A DNA stretch of 27,171 nt from a virus: positions 1-27,171 of the IMG/VR virus record IMGVR_UViG_3300027754_000358. One strand, given 5' to 3'. The notes below the pieces were generated by a model. The model was not told the origin of the DNA. It saw nothing but the letters and a program-made list of their open reading frames with translations, and ran no database searches. The translations under genes were made by a program, and so were the position numbers. Within the stretch, counting starts at the first letter, position 1. The number at the start of each line of letters is the position of its first letter. Shown here in pieces: positions 1-7,718 of the stretch.

Positions 1-1
1 G

Positions 2-196
2 TTAACCAACACGGTAATTGAAGCTGGCGACATTCTCATAATGAACCACATCAGCGCTGGCACTCCGGGTGCTTACTTGCTCAATGCTCAATCTGCTGCT
101 GGTTCGGCCAGCATTAACGTGCGAAATATCACTGCCGGTTCGCTATCCGAGGCCATTGTGATTGCGTTTGCAGTCATCAAAGCGGTCACGGCGTAA
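2..196 (+). CDS. 3' end of a small phage structural-type protein (partial)
   Basis: The frame is open from the left edge of the window to a TAA stop at 194-196 and gives 64 residues. The end reads like a compact beta-rich virion protein, with a hydrophobic stretch (AIVIAFAVIKAV) just before the stop. Its position directly before the tail-hub gene suggests a head or head-tail connector accessory protein. The family cannot be named from this fragment. Its stop is in the same frame as the next gene, whose TTG start follows immediately. The true start lies outside the window. Confidence 0.6.
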   Translation, partial: LTNTVIEAGDILIMNHISAGTPGAYLLNAQSAAGSASINVRNITAGSLSEAIVIAFAVIKAVTA

Positions 197-1834
197 TTGA
201 AAACGCCAATCCTCGGCGGCTCTTACGTCGCTCGGTCAATCAATGCGGCAGACAACCGCATGGTCAACCTTTTTGCCGAAGCTGTGCCAGAAGGCAGCGG
301 CGGGAAGGAGGCTGGGTTCTTGCTGCGTTGCCCCGGCCTGCGGTTGCTTGCAACTGTTGGCGACGGCCCAATCCGTGGGTTGTGGGTCACTAATGGCGTA
401 GCCTATGTGGTGTCCGGTAATGAGTTCTACAGCCTGAATACCAGTTGGGTTGCAACCTTGATCGGTTCCGTGTCAGGTACTGGGCCTGTTAGTATGGCTG
501 ACAACGGAACCCAGCTATTCATCGCCTGCAATCCGTTGAGTTACATCTATAACACCTCCACGGCGGTGTTTGCCCAGATTACGGATGTGGACTTCCCCGG
601 CGCGGGATCGGTTGGCTACCTCGACGGGTACTTTGTATTCAACGAGCCAAACAGCCAAAAGTTTTGGGTTACCAGCTTGCTGGATGGGACTGCCGTAGAT
701 CCATTGGACTTTGCAAGCGCTGAAGGCTACCCCGACGATGTAATTGCGCTGATCGTAGATCACCGCGAGATATTTCTATTTGGCACCACCAGCGTTGAGG
801 TTTGGTACAACGCAGGAACGCCAGACTTTCCCCTAGCGCGGATTCAAGGCGCGTTTCTGGAAGTGGGCTGCGAGGCCGCGTACTCTGTGGCGAAACTCGA
901 CAACAGCGTGTTCTGGCTAGGCTCGGACGCTCGGGGCCGGGGGATTGTCTACCGAGCCAACGGCTACACGCCTGCGCGGATTTCTACCAATGCAGTGGAA
1001 TACGCCATACAGAGTTACGGCAACATCTCTGATGCCATTGGCTACACCTACCAGCAGGACGGTCACCCATTCTATGTGCTGGTCTTCCCGTCAGCCCAAG
1101 CGACATGGGTTTATGACGTATCCACCCAGTTGTGGCACGAACGCGCTGGGTTTGAAAACGGGCAGTTCACCAGGCACCGCAGCAACTGCCAAACGTCATT
1201 CAACGACGAAATTGTGGTTGGGGACTATGAAGACGGGCGGGTGTACGCCTTTGATCTTGATATCTACGCCGATGATGACCAGATCCAGAAGTGGCTGCGG
1301 TCTTGGAGGGCGTTGGCTACGGGCCAAAACAACCTCAAGCGCACCGCGCACCACAGCCTGCAACTTGACGCCGAAACGGGTATTGGTCTAAACGCCTATC
1401 CCGCTTACAGCGCCGAAGATCTGGCTACTGAATCCGGCAACATTATTGTGGCTGAATTTGTGCAAGGGTATTTGACCACGCAAGCCGGTGACCAGTTAGT
1501 GACAGAAGCAAACGATGCGAATAACCCGTTGGTTACTCAAGTGCAACCCGCAGCAGATTACAACGGATACGCGCTGGATACTGAATCCTACTCTGCTGCG
1601 CCGGGGTACGACCCGCAAGTCATGCTGCGCTGGTCGGACGATGCGGGGCACACTTGGTCGAACGAGCATTGGCGGTCAATGGGCAAGCTCGGGGCGTATG
1701 GCACCCGCACTATTTGGCGGCGGCTCGGCATGACCGAGAAAATCCGCGACCGGGTGTATGAGGTGTCCGGCACCGATCCGGTGAAGATCGCCATCATGGG
1801 CGCTGAACTGTTTGTCACGCCAACGAGTAGCTAG
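197..1834 (+). CDS. P22 gp10-like tail hub / packaged-DNA stabilisation protein
   Basis: A 545-residue protein. Its order of motifs resembles P22 gp10 (phage stabilisation protein family): an N-terminal segment with VNLFAEAVPE, then PGLRLLATVGDGPIRGLWV, then VSMADNG, a central DHREIFLFGTTSVEVW strand, and a C-terminal IWRRLGMTEKIRDRVYEV segment. In P22 the protein closes the portal after packaging and forms part of the tail hub. Length is somewhat above P22 gp10 (about 470 aa). The TTG start directly after the previous TAA is chosen because the first residues (GGSYVARSINAADNR) look like the conserved N-terminus. The next in-frame ATG at 260 would remove them. No good Shine-Dalgarno precedes the TTG, so reinitiation after the upstream stop is likely. 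Its TAG stop overlaps the next GTG by one base. Confidence 0.72.
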   Translation: MKTPILGGSYVARSINAADNRMVNLFAEAVPEGSGGKEAGFLLRCPGLRLLATVGDGPIRGLWVTNGVAYVVSGNEFYSLNTSWVATLIGSVSGTGPVSMADNGTQLFIACNPLSYIYNTSTAVFAQITDVDFPGAGSVGYLDGYFVFNEPNSQKFWVTSLLDGTAVDPLDFASAEGYPDDVIALIVDHREIFLFGTTSVEVWYNAGTPDFPLARIQGAFLEVGCEAAYSVAKLDNSVFWLGSDARGRGIVYRANGYTPARISTNAVEYAIQSYGNISDAIGYTYQQDGHPFYVLVFPSAQATWVYDVSTQLWHERAGFENGQFTRHRSNCQTSFNDEIVVGDYEDGRVYAFDLDIYADDDQIQKWLRSWRALATGQNNLKRTAHHSLQLDAETGIGLNAYPAYSAEDLATESGNIIVAEFVQGYLTTQAGDQLVTEANDANNPLVTQVQPAADYNGYALDTESYSAAPGYDPQVMLRWSDDAGHTWSNEHWRSMGKLGAYGTRTIWRRLGMTEKIRDRVYEVSGTDPVKIAIMGAELFVTPTSS

Positions 1835-3651
1835 TGGCAAACCTCAACATCACCAACATCCCCGCGCCGAGGGTGCCGTTCATTGACGAACGCACCGGCC
1901 TGATGGCGCGGGAATGGTATCGGTTCTTTCTTAACCTGTTTGTCCTGACCGGCAGCGGCAACAACCCCATCACGCTTGAAGAATTGCAACTTGGGCCACC
2001 CAACCAGCCCGATCTGACCGAGTTGCTGATCCAGATCAACCAGAACATTGCCCCGCAGTACGAGGATCAATCGGGCGACTTTTTGGCTACTCTTGACACC
2101 GCGCAACTGATGTCCATGATGTCGCGGTTTGAAAACGCTGAAGCCGCCATCCAAGGGGCTTACCTCCAGCCGGTCGTGCAGACCGGCACCATTGCCAACT
2201 ACAACCTTGACGGTAGCCCGACAGCGGGTGGCATAGCCTACGGCACCGGCCCCGCGCTGGCGGTGAGCGCCGCAGGCACATCGGGCCAGGTACTGACCAG
2301 CGCCGCCGCAGGCACGCCCACCTGGACAACGCCGACCACCGGCACCGTGACCGCTGTTTCTGTGGTGTCAGCCAACGGGCTGGCAGGTACCAGCTCAGGT
2401 GGGGCAACGCCTGCGCTGACACTTTCCACGACCGTGACCGGCGTGGTGAAGGGTAACGGCACCGCGCTATCGGCAGCCGTAGCCGCAACGGACTATGTGG
2501 CCCCTAGCGCCTACGCCAGCGTCAACGGCCTCACGATGGCGACAGCAAGGCTTCTGGGCAGAACCACGGCAGCTACCGGCGCGGCTGAAGAGATCAGCGT
2601 GGCGGGTGGGTTGACGCTTTCTGGAGGCACTTTGACCGGAACCTCGGGGACGGTTACCAGTGTGACAGGCACTGCGCCTGTGGTCAGCTCGGGCGGCGCT
2701 ACGCCTGCAATCTCGATGCCTGCCGCAACGACGAGCGTAAACGGTTATTTGACCAGCACCGATTGGAATACGTTTAACAGCAAGGGCAGCGGCACCGTTA
2801 CCAGCGTCAGCTTTACTGGCGGGATCATCACCGTTGCAACCGCTACCACAACCCCCGCGCTGACGGTTGCTGGCACCTCGGGCGGCATCCCGTACTTCTC
2901 CAGCGCGTCTACCTGGGCATCCTCGGCGGCTCTTGCGGCGGGGGCGATAGTTCTTGGTGGTGGGGCTGGCGTAACTCCGGCTACGACCACAACCGGAACA
3001 GGCGTCGTCACTGCGCTCGGGGTCAATACCGGCACCGCTGGTGCGTTCGTGGTGAACGGCGGGGCGCTTGGTACACCGTCCAGCGGCACCGTCACCAACC
3101 TGACCGGCACTGCCAGCATCAACATCAACGGGACAGTTGGCGCAACAACTGCCAACACGGGTGCGTTCACTACGATCACCGCCAGCAGCACTATCACGCC
3201 ATCGCAAACGGCGGGGATTGTAGGCACTACGACAAATAATGCTGCAAACGCTGGGAGTGTTGGCGAGGTAATTACATCGTCGGTTGCCATAGGCGCGGCG
3301 GTTTCTTTAGTTAATAACGCCCCCAAAACAATAACCAGCATTTCGCTAACCGCTGGTGATTGGGATGTTTTTGGAACACTTGGTTTTAACGGAGGCGGCA
3401 CAACGAACACTACGTTACTTCTTGGCGGGATGAACACAACCAACAACACCTTGCCATCATTGTACGAAGAACGAGTAACCCAAAACGCAGCGTTAGCTGC
3501 ACCGTTTGGAACCAGTCCGGTAAGTTTTACAATTCCCACTACGCGGGTTTCTTTGAGCGGCACAACGACATACTATTTAGTGGCGTATGCGTTATTCTCG
3601 GTATCAACCTGCGATGGTTTTGGTCGCATAACGGCTCGCCGCAGTAGGTAA
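1834..3651 (+). CDS. Tail fibre protein with low-complexity shaft
   Basis: A 605-residue protein starting at GTG, which overlaps the preceding TAG by one base (TAGTG). Residues 1-50 (ERTGLMAREWYRFFLNLF) are typical of the virion-anchoring N-terminus of phage fibre proteins. A helical stretch follows to about residue 110. Then comes a long shaft rich in Gly, Thr, Ser, Ala and Val, with repeated GTVTSV and GGATPA motifs, to about residue 480. Residues 485-605 form a separate C-terminal module that recurs at the end of the next protein. Base composition drops visibly at about 3200, where that module begins. Inferred role: host-surface binding. The receptor cannot be predicted. Confidence 0.78.
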   Translation: MANLNITNIPAPRVPFIDERTGLMAREWYRFFLNLFVLTGSGNNPITLEELQLGPPNQPDLTELLIQINQNIAPQYEDQSGDFLATLDTAQLMSMMSRFENAEAAIQGAYLQPVVQTGTIANYNLDGSPTAGGIAYGTGPALAVSAAGTSGQVLTSAAAGTPTWTTPTTGTVTAVSVVSANGLAGTSSGGATPALTLSTTVTGVVKGNGTALSAAVAATDYVAPSAYASVNGLTMATARLLGRTTAATGAAEEISVAGGLTLSGGTLTGTSGTVTSVTGTAPVVSSGGATPAISMPAATTSVNGYLTSTDWNTFNSKGSGTVTSVSFTGGIITVATATTTPALTVAGTSGGIPYFSSASTWASSAALAAGAIVLGGGAGVTPATTTTGTGVVTALGVNTGTAGAFVVNGGALGTPSSGTVTNLTGTASININGTVGATTANTGAFTTITASSTITPSQTAGIVGTTTNNAANAGSVGEVITSSVAIGAAVSLVNNAPKTITSISLTAGDWDVFGTLGFNGGGTTNTTLLLGGMNTTNNTLPSLYEERVTQNAALAAPFGTSPVSFTIPTTRVSLSGTTTYYLVAYALFSVSTCDGFGRITARRSR

Positions 3652-3669
3652 CATTTAACAAGGAACACA

Positions 3670-5580
3670 ATGGCTACTCTGACCCCCGCGCCAAAACTAC
3701 AGTTTTTTGACTCCAATGGCGTCCCCCTATCTGGCGGGAAAGTTTATACCTACGCCGCAGGAACGACGACTCCGCTCACCACATACACCAGCTCGGCGGG
3801 AACCATAGCCAACACCAACCCCATCATTCTGGATAGTCGGGGCGAGGCAAATGTTTGGCTGGACAACTCGTTCTATAAAATTGCTCTGTATTCAGCAACC
3901 GACGTTTTGATATGGACTGTTGATAACGTAAGCACACCATTCGTAACCCTATCCCAATCGGATGGATCGTCTTACATAGGTTTCATGCCTTCCGGCGCTG
4001 GGGCAGTGGCAACCACTGTGCAGGCCAAGTTGCGTCAGACTGCCAGCGTGTTTGATTTTATGACCGCAGCACAGCAAGCAGACGTTATTGCCTACGGGTA
4101 CACGCTAGATGTAACCGATGCAATAAACGCGGCTTTAGCGGCTTGTGTGACACTACATTTCCCGCCTGGCGGCTACAAGATAACAAAGTCCGTTCGTTTT
4201 GTTCTGGGAAATACTTTATCGCAGCGCGTTGTATTTGACTCGGCAATAATCAAAGCTACGGGTGCGGTTACCAATTACGATCAGATTGTAAGTTCTTCCG
4301 GTAATACGGGTTTATACGCCATGCTCAATGGGTACTTTGGGCATGGGTTGACTGTAGATGGCGTCTTGAGATTGCAGGGCGAAGGAATAGCAAACATTGT
4401 CGGCATCGGTTCGTCCGTAGCAAACGTGTCACAAGGGCGTGGATTTGGAGATTGCTTTTTTAACGCATGGATGTTTTTTGACGGTTGCACTTGGGCAATC
4501 TATGCCCAGACAACCGTAGACGGCGGGTCGCTTTCAGGCATCAAGTTTAGCTTCCTAGAAGGAAACGGATCCGCCGGATTCATGTTCTTGGGTACGGGCA
4601 ACGACGATATTGAAATTGATACCGCACGAGTCCAAGGGCAAATACTGTGCTTGAATACTGGCCTGAGCATTATAAACTTTTACACTTATGGCCCTGATCC
4701 ATCAGCGGGGCCATTAGTTTCCACGGGTCTTAGTGTTGGCTCAAGTTGCAGCGTGACGATTACCCACGCATTCCCCGAGGGTAATTTTGATAATCCGTTT
4801 GTTGTGTCTGCAAATGCGTCATTAAAAATTGACCAGTTGCTGCCCGGTGGCGGAGCAATTGTTACAACAAACAACGCGTATATCTTTTGCAATGGCAACA
4901 ACCCTGTCATTGATGTCAGGGTTAGCCGCACTGAAGGAACGACAGGTTTTGTTGTTGCCAGACTTACCCAGACCACATGGGAAAGCAACATCAATGTCAC
5001 TTGCCCCTATATCTTAGACACAACCAATACGGTCAAACCGCAGCCATTCAAGTTGAATGTCGGCGGCGGGTCTGCGTCGGCAGCGGGGGTTATGTACGCC
5101 AACATGACAGACGGCACATGGCGCGGCGATTGGGGCGGCAGCACGTTGGTGTATCGTCGAGTGGAAAGTTTGGGCGCGTTGCAATCCGCGTCGGTAGAAC
5201 TTGGCTCTCCTGTCTCGCTTGTTACAGCTACAGCAAAAACAGTCACCAGCATTTCATTGACCCCCGGTGATTGGGATGTAGCTGCGTCAGTTGGCTTTAC
5301 CGGCGGGGCAACATCCGTGTTGAGCTTTATTGTTGGCGCGATAAGCACAACCACAAACACGCTCCCCAGTTCCTACACTGACCGAGTTCAAGAAGTGTAC
5401 CCCGCCGCATTTACGCCTTTTGCCACTAGCTCGATAGGGTTTGCGGTTCCCAGTGTGCGGATAAGTGTTTCGGTAACGACCACAGTGTACTTGGTTGCTT
5501 ACGCCAGTTTTACAACATCTACATGCTCCGCGTTTGGACGACTGAACGCCACTGCGGTCAATGTTGCTACGGCCCTATAA
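3670..5580 (+). CDS. Tailspike protein, beta-helix (pectate-lyase-like) type
   Basis: A 636-residue protein with an ATG start 8 bases after AAGGAA. Residues 1-90 (PAPKLQFFDSNGVPLSGGKVYTY followed by SRGEANVWLD) match the head-binding domain common to phage tailspikes. A linker (VQAKLRQTASVFDFM, about residues 117-132) leads into AINAALAACVTLHFPPGGYKI, the usual opening of a right-handed beta-helix. The central part is rich in short beta strands, as expected for a trimeric spike that may degrade or bind surface polysaccharide. No catalytic residues can be assigned. Residues 515-636 repeat the C-terminal module of the preceding fibre. The gene is more AT-rich than its neighbours, which suggests module exchange. 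Confidence 0.78.
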   Translation: MATLTPAPKLQFFDSNGVPLSGGKVYTYAAGTTTPLTTYTSSAGTIANTNPIILDSRGEANVWLDNSFYKIALYSATDVLIWTVDNVSTPFVTLSQSDGSSYIGFMPSGAGAVATTVQAKLRQTASVFDFMTAAQQADVIAYGYTLDVTDAINAALAACVTLHFPPGGYKITKSVRFVLGNTLSQRVVFDSAIIKATGAVTNYDQIVSSSGNTGLYAMLNGYFGHGLTVDGVLRLQGEGIANIVGIGSSVANVSQGRGFGDCFFNAWMFFDGCTWAIYAQTTVDGGSLSGIKFSFLEGNGSAGFMFLGTGNDDIEIDTARVQGQILCLNTGLSIINFYTYGPDPSAGPLVSTGLSVGSSCSVTITHAFPEGNFDNPFVVSANASLKIDQLLPGGGAIVTTNNAYIFCNGNNPVIDVRVSRTEGTTGFVVARLTQTTWESNINVTCPYILDTTNTVKPQPFKLNVGGGSASAAGVMYANMTDGTWRGDWGGSTLVYRRVESLGALQSASVELGSPVSLVTATAKTVTSISLTPGDWDVAASVGFTGGATSVLSFIVGAISTTTNTLPSSYTDRVQEVYPAAFTPFATSSIGFAVPSVRISVSVTTTVYLVAYASFTTSTCSAFGRLNATAVNVATAL

Positions 5581-5595
5581 ATCTAAGGAACTCAC

Positions 5596-5931
5596 ATGAC
5601 CGTCACCGTAAAAGTCCTCATTCCCGCCAAGATTGCGGAAGCCACCCAAGTCACGCAGTACACCGCAACGAACGTCACCACAATCATTGACAAGTTCACG
5701 GCGACCAACTACAGCGCAACAGCGGCGACGCTTAGTGTGAATCTGGTCACGGCGGCTGACACGGCTGGCAATCAGAACTTGATTACCAAAACCAAGACAC
5801 TTGCCGCCAGCGAGGTGTACACTTTTCCCGAGATTGTGGGCCAGGTGCTAATGGCGAGCGGGTTCATCTCGACCATCGCGGGGACGGCAACCGCTATCAA
5901 CATTCGGGCCAGTGGGCGGGAGGTTAGCTAG
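5596..5931 (+). CDS. Small structural-type protein, unknown function
   Basis: A 111-residue protein, ATG start, with a clear AAGGAA ribosome site 5 bases upstream. It is Thr/Ala-rich, has no cysteines, and alternates short polar and hydrophobic segments as in small beta-sandwich virion proteins. It lies between the tailspike and the cupin gene in the same operon, and its TAG stop overlaps the next GTG by one base, so the two are probably translationally coupled. A virion accessory or tail-tip role is inferred from position only. I do not recognise a named family. Confidence 0.65.
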   Translation: MTVTVKVLIPAKIAEATQVTQYTATNVTTIIDKFTATNYSATAATLSVNLVTAADTAGNQNLITKTKTLAASEVYTFPEIVGQVLMASGFISTIAGTATAINIRASGREVS

Positions 5932-6239
5932 TGGATATTCAGTTCCATGATGGGGGCGACGAAGGCGTTTTCATAGTGGAAACTACCGCGCCTGCGGGTA
6001 AGGTGCTGGTGTCCCACCGGCATGACCACGCGCACATGTCAGTGCTGGTGTCGGGAACTGCCGATGTGACCATTGACGGGCGCACGGAGCGCATGACAGG
6101 CTATCGTATGGTATCCATCCCCGCTAACACGCAACATAAGGTGGTTGCGGTGACCAATGTGATCTGGCTATGCCTATGGGCTGACCATCTGGCGCCAAAA
6201 GAAAAAACCGTTGCTTCGCTCAAGTTGGTGGCTGCGTGA
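5931..6239 (+). CDS. Cupin-domain protein
   Basis: A 102-residue single-domain cupin, GTG start overlapping the previous TAG by one base. Cupin motif 1 is seen as H29-x-H31-x3-H35 followed by G42 (HRHDHAHMSVLVSG). The usual Glu of HxHx3-4E is a His here. Motif 2 is seen as G57...P64-A-N-T-Q-H69. H29, H31 and H69, with H35 or H33, could bind one metal ion. Cupins of this size include dioxygenases, isomerases and sugar- or small-molecule-binding proteins, so the substrate cannot be read from sequence. It overlaps the following oxygenase gene by four bases (GTGA), which suggests the two proteins work together or are made in equal amounts. Confidence 0.75.
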   Translation: MDIQFHDGGDEGVFIVETTAPAGKVLVSHRHDHAHMSVLVSGTADVTIDGRTERMTGYRMVSIPANTQHKVVAVTNVIWLCLWADHLAPKEKTVASLKLVAA

Positions 6240-6769
6240 AGATAGAACGTCTGGCTCGCGGGTTGCCCGTTGCGGAGATCTACTGGAAGCTCCAGCAGAA
6301 CCCGCAGCTATGGAACGAACACGCCACCCGCACCGCAGACGAGGCCAGCCCGCATAACCAGTTAAGCGACATCTGGGCGCGTTACGGTGATCCCGAACGC
6401 GCTGTAGACGGCAAGCCACATGACGCGCATTGGTATCCCGCCGCAGATGTATTAGGCGTTAAGTCCTTGTGTTATGACACGATGCGGTTTGTGCAAGGCG
6501 TAGAGTTGGGTGGGGTGTTGATCACCCGCATCCCGCCGGGGGCTACTTGCAAGCCGCACATTGACAAGGGTTGGCACGCTTTGCGGTACGGTAAGTTTGC
6601 AATTCAGATCACCAGCGCGCCGGGGCAGTTGTTTCAGTTTGAAGGCGAAAGTCTGGAAACAATGCCGGGGGACGTTTTTACGTTTAACAACCAGTATTTA
6701 CATTGGGTCACGAACGACACACAATACGAGCGTGTCACCATGATCGTCTGTATTCGGAAGGAGCTTTGA
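6236..6769 (+). CDS. 2-oxoglutarate/Fe(II)-dependent oxygenase (aspartyl/asparaginyl hydroxylase-like)
   Basis: A 177-residue protein, GTG start within the overlapping GTGA of the cupin stop. The iron triad is visible as H108-x-D110 (CKPHIDKGW) and H156 (YLHWVTND). R166, ten residues after the distal His, fits the 2-oxoglutarate carboxylate ligand. The PGDVFTFNN strand before the distal His is typical of the double-stranded beta-helix fold. The spacing resembles the aspartyl/asparaginyl beta-hydroxylase group more than the PhyH or AlkB groups. Likely reaction: hydroxylation of a protein side chain or small molecule with 2-oxoglutarate and oxygen. Position among virion genes suggests a tail or fibre protein, or a host-surface molecule, as substrate, but this is inference. 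Confidence 0.75.
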   Translation: MKIERLARGLPVAEIYWKLQQNPQLWNEHATRTADEASPHNQLSDIWARYGDPERAVDGKPHDAHWYPAADVLGVKSLCYDTMRFVQGVELGGVLITRIPPGATCKPHIDKGWHALRYGKFAIQITSAPGQLFQFEGESLETMPGDVFTFNNQYLHWVTNDTQYERVTMIVCIRKEL

Positions 6770-6770
6770 T

Positions 6771-7718
6771 ATGCCTTGGCTTGAAGTAGCAGGAACTGTA
6801 GCGGGCGATGCTCTGTTGGGCGAAGTGGGTGTGTCTGCGTTGGCTGGCGGTGGTATGGACGCCTTCCTCTCCGGTACAGGTTCAGAACTTATGGGACTGT
6901 CGGGTGCCGGGTACACGTATGCTGGAGCTAATGCCGGCAGTGCTTCGCTTATATCGCAACTTGCCAATCTTACTGGTCTGTCAACGTCTGCCATTGAGCG
7001 TCTGGGCGGCGCGGGTATTAGCAGTTTGGCGAGCATGTACGGTGCGGGCAAGATAGGTCAAGCCGGGATGGACGCGGCAAATAAGCTGGCGGGAGCTAAC
7101 CAGACTGCAACGCAACTGCAATCGCAAATGTATCAAGACCAGATGGCGCGGTCGCAGCCGTACTATGACGTTGGCGTAAATGCGTTAAAGCCGTATACCA
7201 CGGGGATTATGGGCACACAGGAACAACAAGCCGCAGGGCAACCAGGCAAGTTGGTGCGCCCGTTTGATGTTACCCGCGATTACACGCAATCGCCTTGGTA
7301 TCAATACAGTTTAGATAAAACGCTAAAAGACTACACTAACAAATTAGCGTCGATGGGGCGTGTTGATTCTGGGCCAATGCGGCGTGGCGTGGTAGACATA
7401 GCAAAAGCAGCGGGGCAAGAAGATATTACGGGCGCTTACAATCGGTACAACGCGGATTTGAATACGCAACGCAGCGCGTTGGGGAATGTGGCTGGTTTTG
7501 GGCCGCCTGCAAATGCAGCGATGACCACAGCCGGCGCCAACTACGGGACTAACGTAAATAATCTTGGCATCAGCACGGCAACCAATTATGCCAACGCGGG
7601 GATGAATGCAGCGCAGGCAAACCAATCGGCCTATTTGGGCGCGGGCAATGCGTTTGCTAACGCCGCGTCACCAAACCCAATAAACGCTTACCTCAACAAG
7701 CTGATGGGGGTTGCATAA
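6771..7718 (+). CDS. Ejection / internal virion protein, small subunit
   Basis: A 315-residue protein, ATG with a strong AAGGAG seven bases upstream. The N-terminal about 90 residues are Gly/Ala-rich and mildly hydrophobic (AGTVAGDALLGEVGVSALAGG), as in phage proteins that enter or cross membranes. The middle has a Gln-rich helix (QTATQLQSQMYQDQMARSQPYYDVG). A YTQSPWYQYSLDKTLKDY segment and an Asn/Ala-rich C-terminus follow. This layout, and the two large helical proteins directly downstream, match the ejection-protein sets of P22-like podoviruses. The TAA stop overlaps the next ATG by one base. No enzymatic motif is seen. Confidence 0.6.
   Translation: MPWLEVAGTVAGDALLGEVGVSALAGGGMDAFLSGTGSELMGLSGAGYTYAGANAGSASLISQLANLTGLSTSAIERLGGAGISSLASMYGAGKIGQAGMDAANKLAGANQTATQLQSQMYQDQMARSQPYYDVGVNALKPYTTGIMGTQEQQAAGQPGKLVRPFDVTRDYTQSPWYQYSLDKTLKDYTNKLASMGRVDSGPMRRGVVDIAKAAGQEDITGAYNRYNADLNTQRSALGNVAGFGPPANAAMTTAGANYGTNVNNLGISTATNYANAGMNAAQANQSAYLGAGNAFANAASPNPINAYLNKLMGVA

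Noticed and set aside
2467-3563. Minus-strand frames opposite the tail fibre
   Set aside because: They mirror the low-complexity Gly/Thr/Ala codons of the fibre shaft and have no ribosome site or recognisable domain.
3301-5580. Diversity-generating retroelement with duplicated target region
   Set aside because: The two related C-terminal regions are whole protein modules inside two genes. There is no reverse transcriptase, no short template repeat and no pattern of adenine-only differences.
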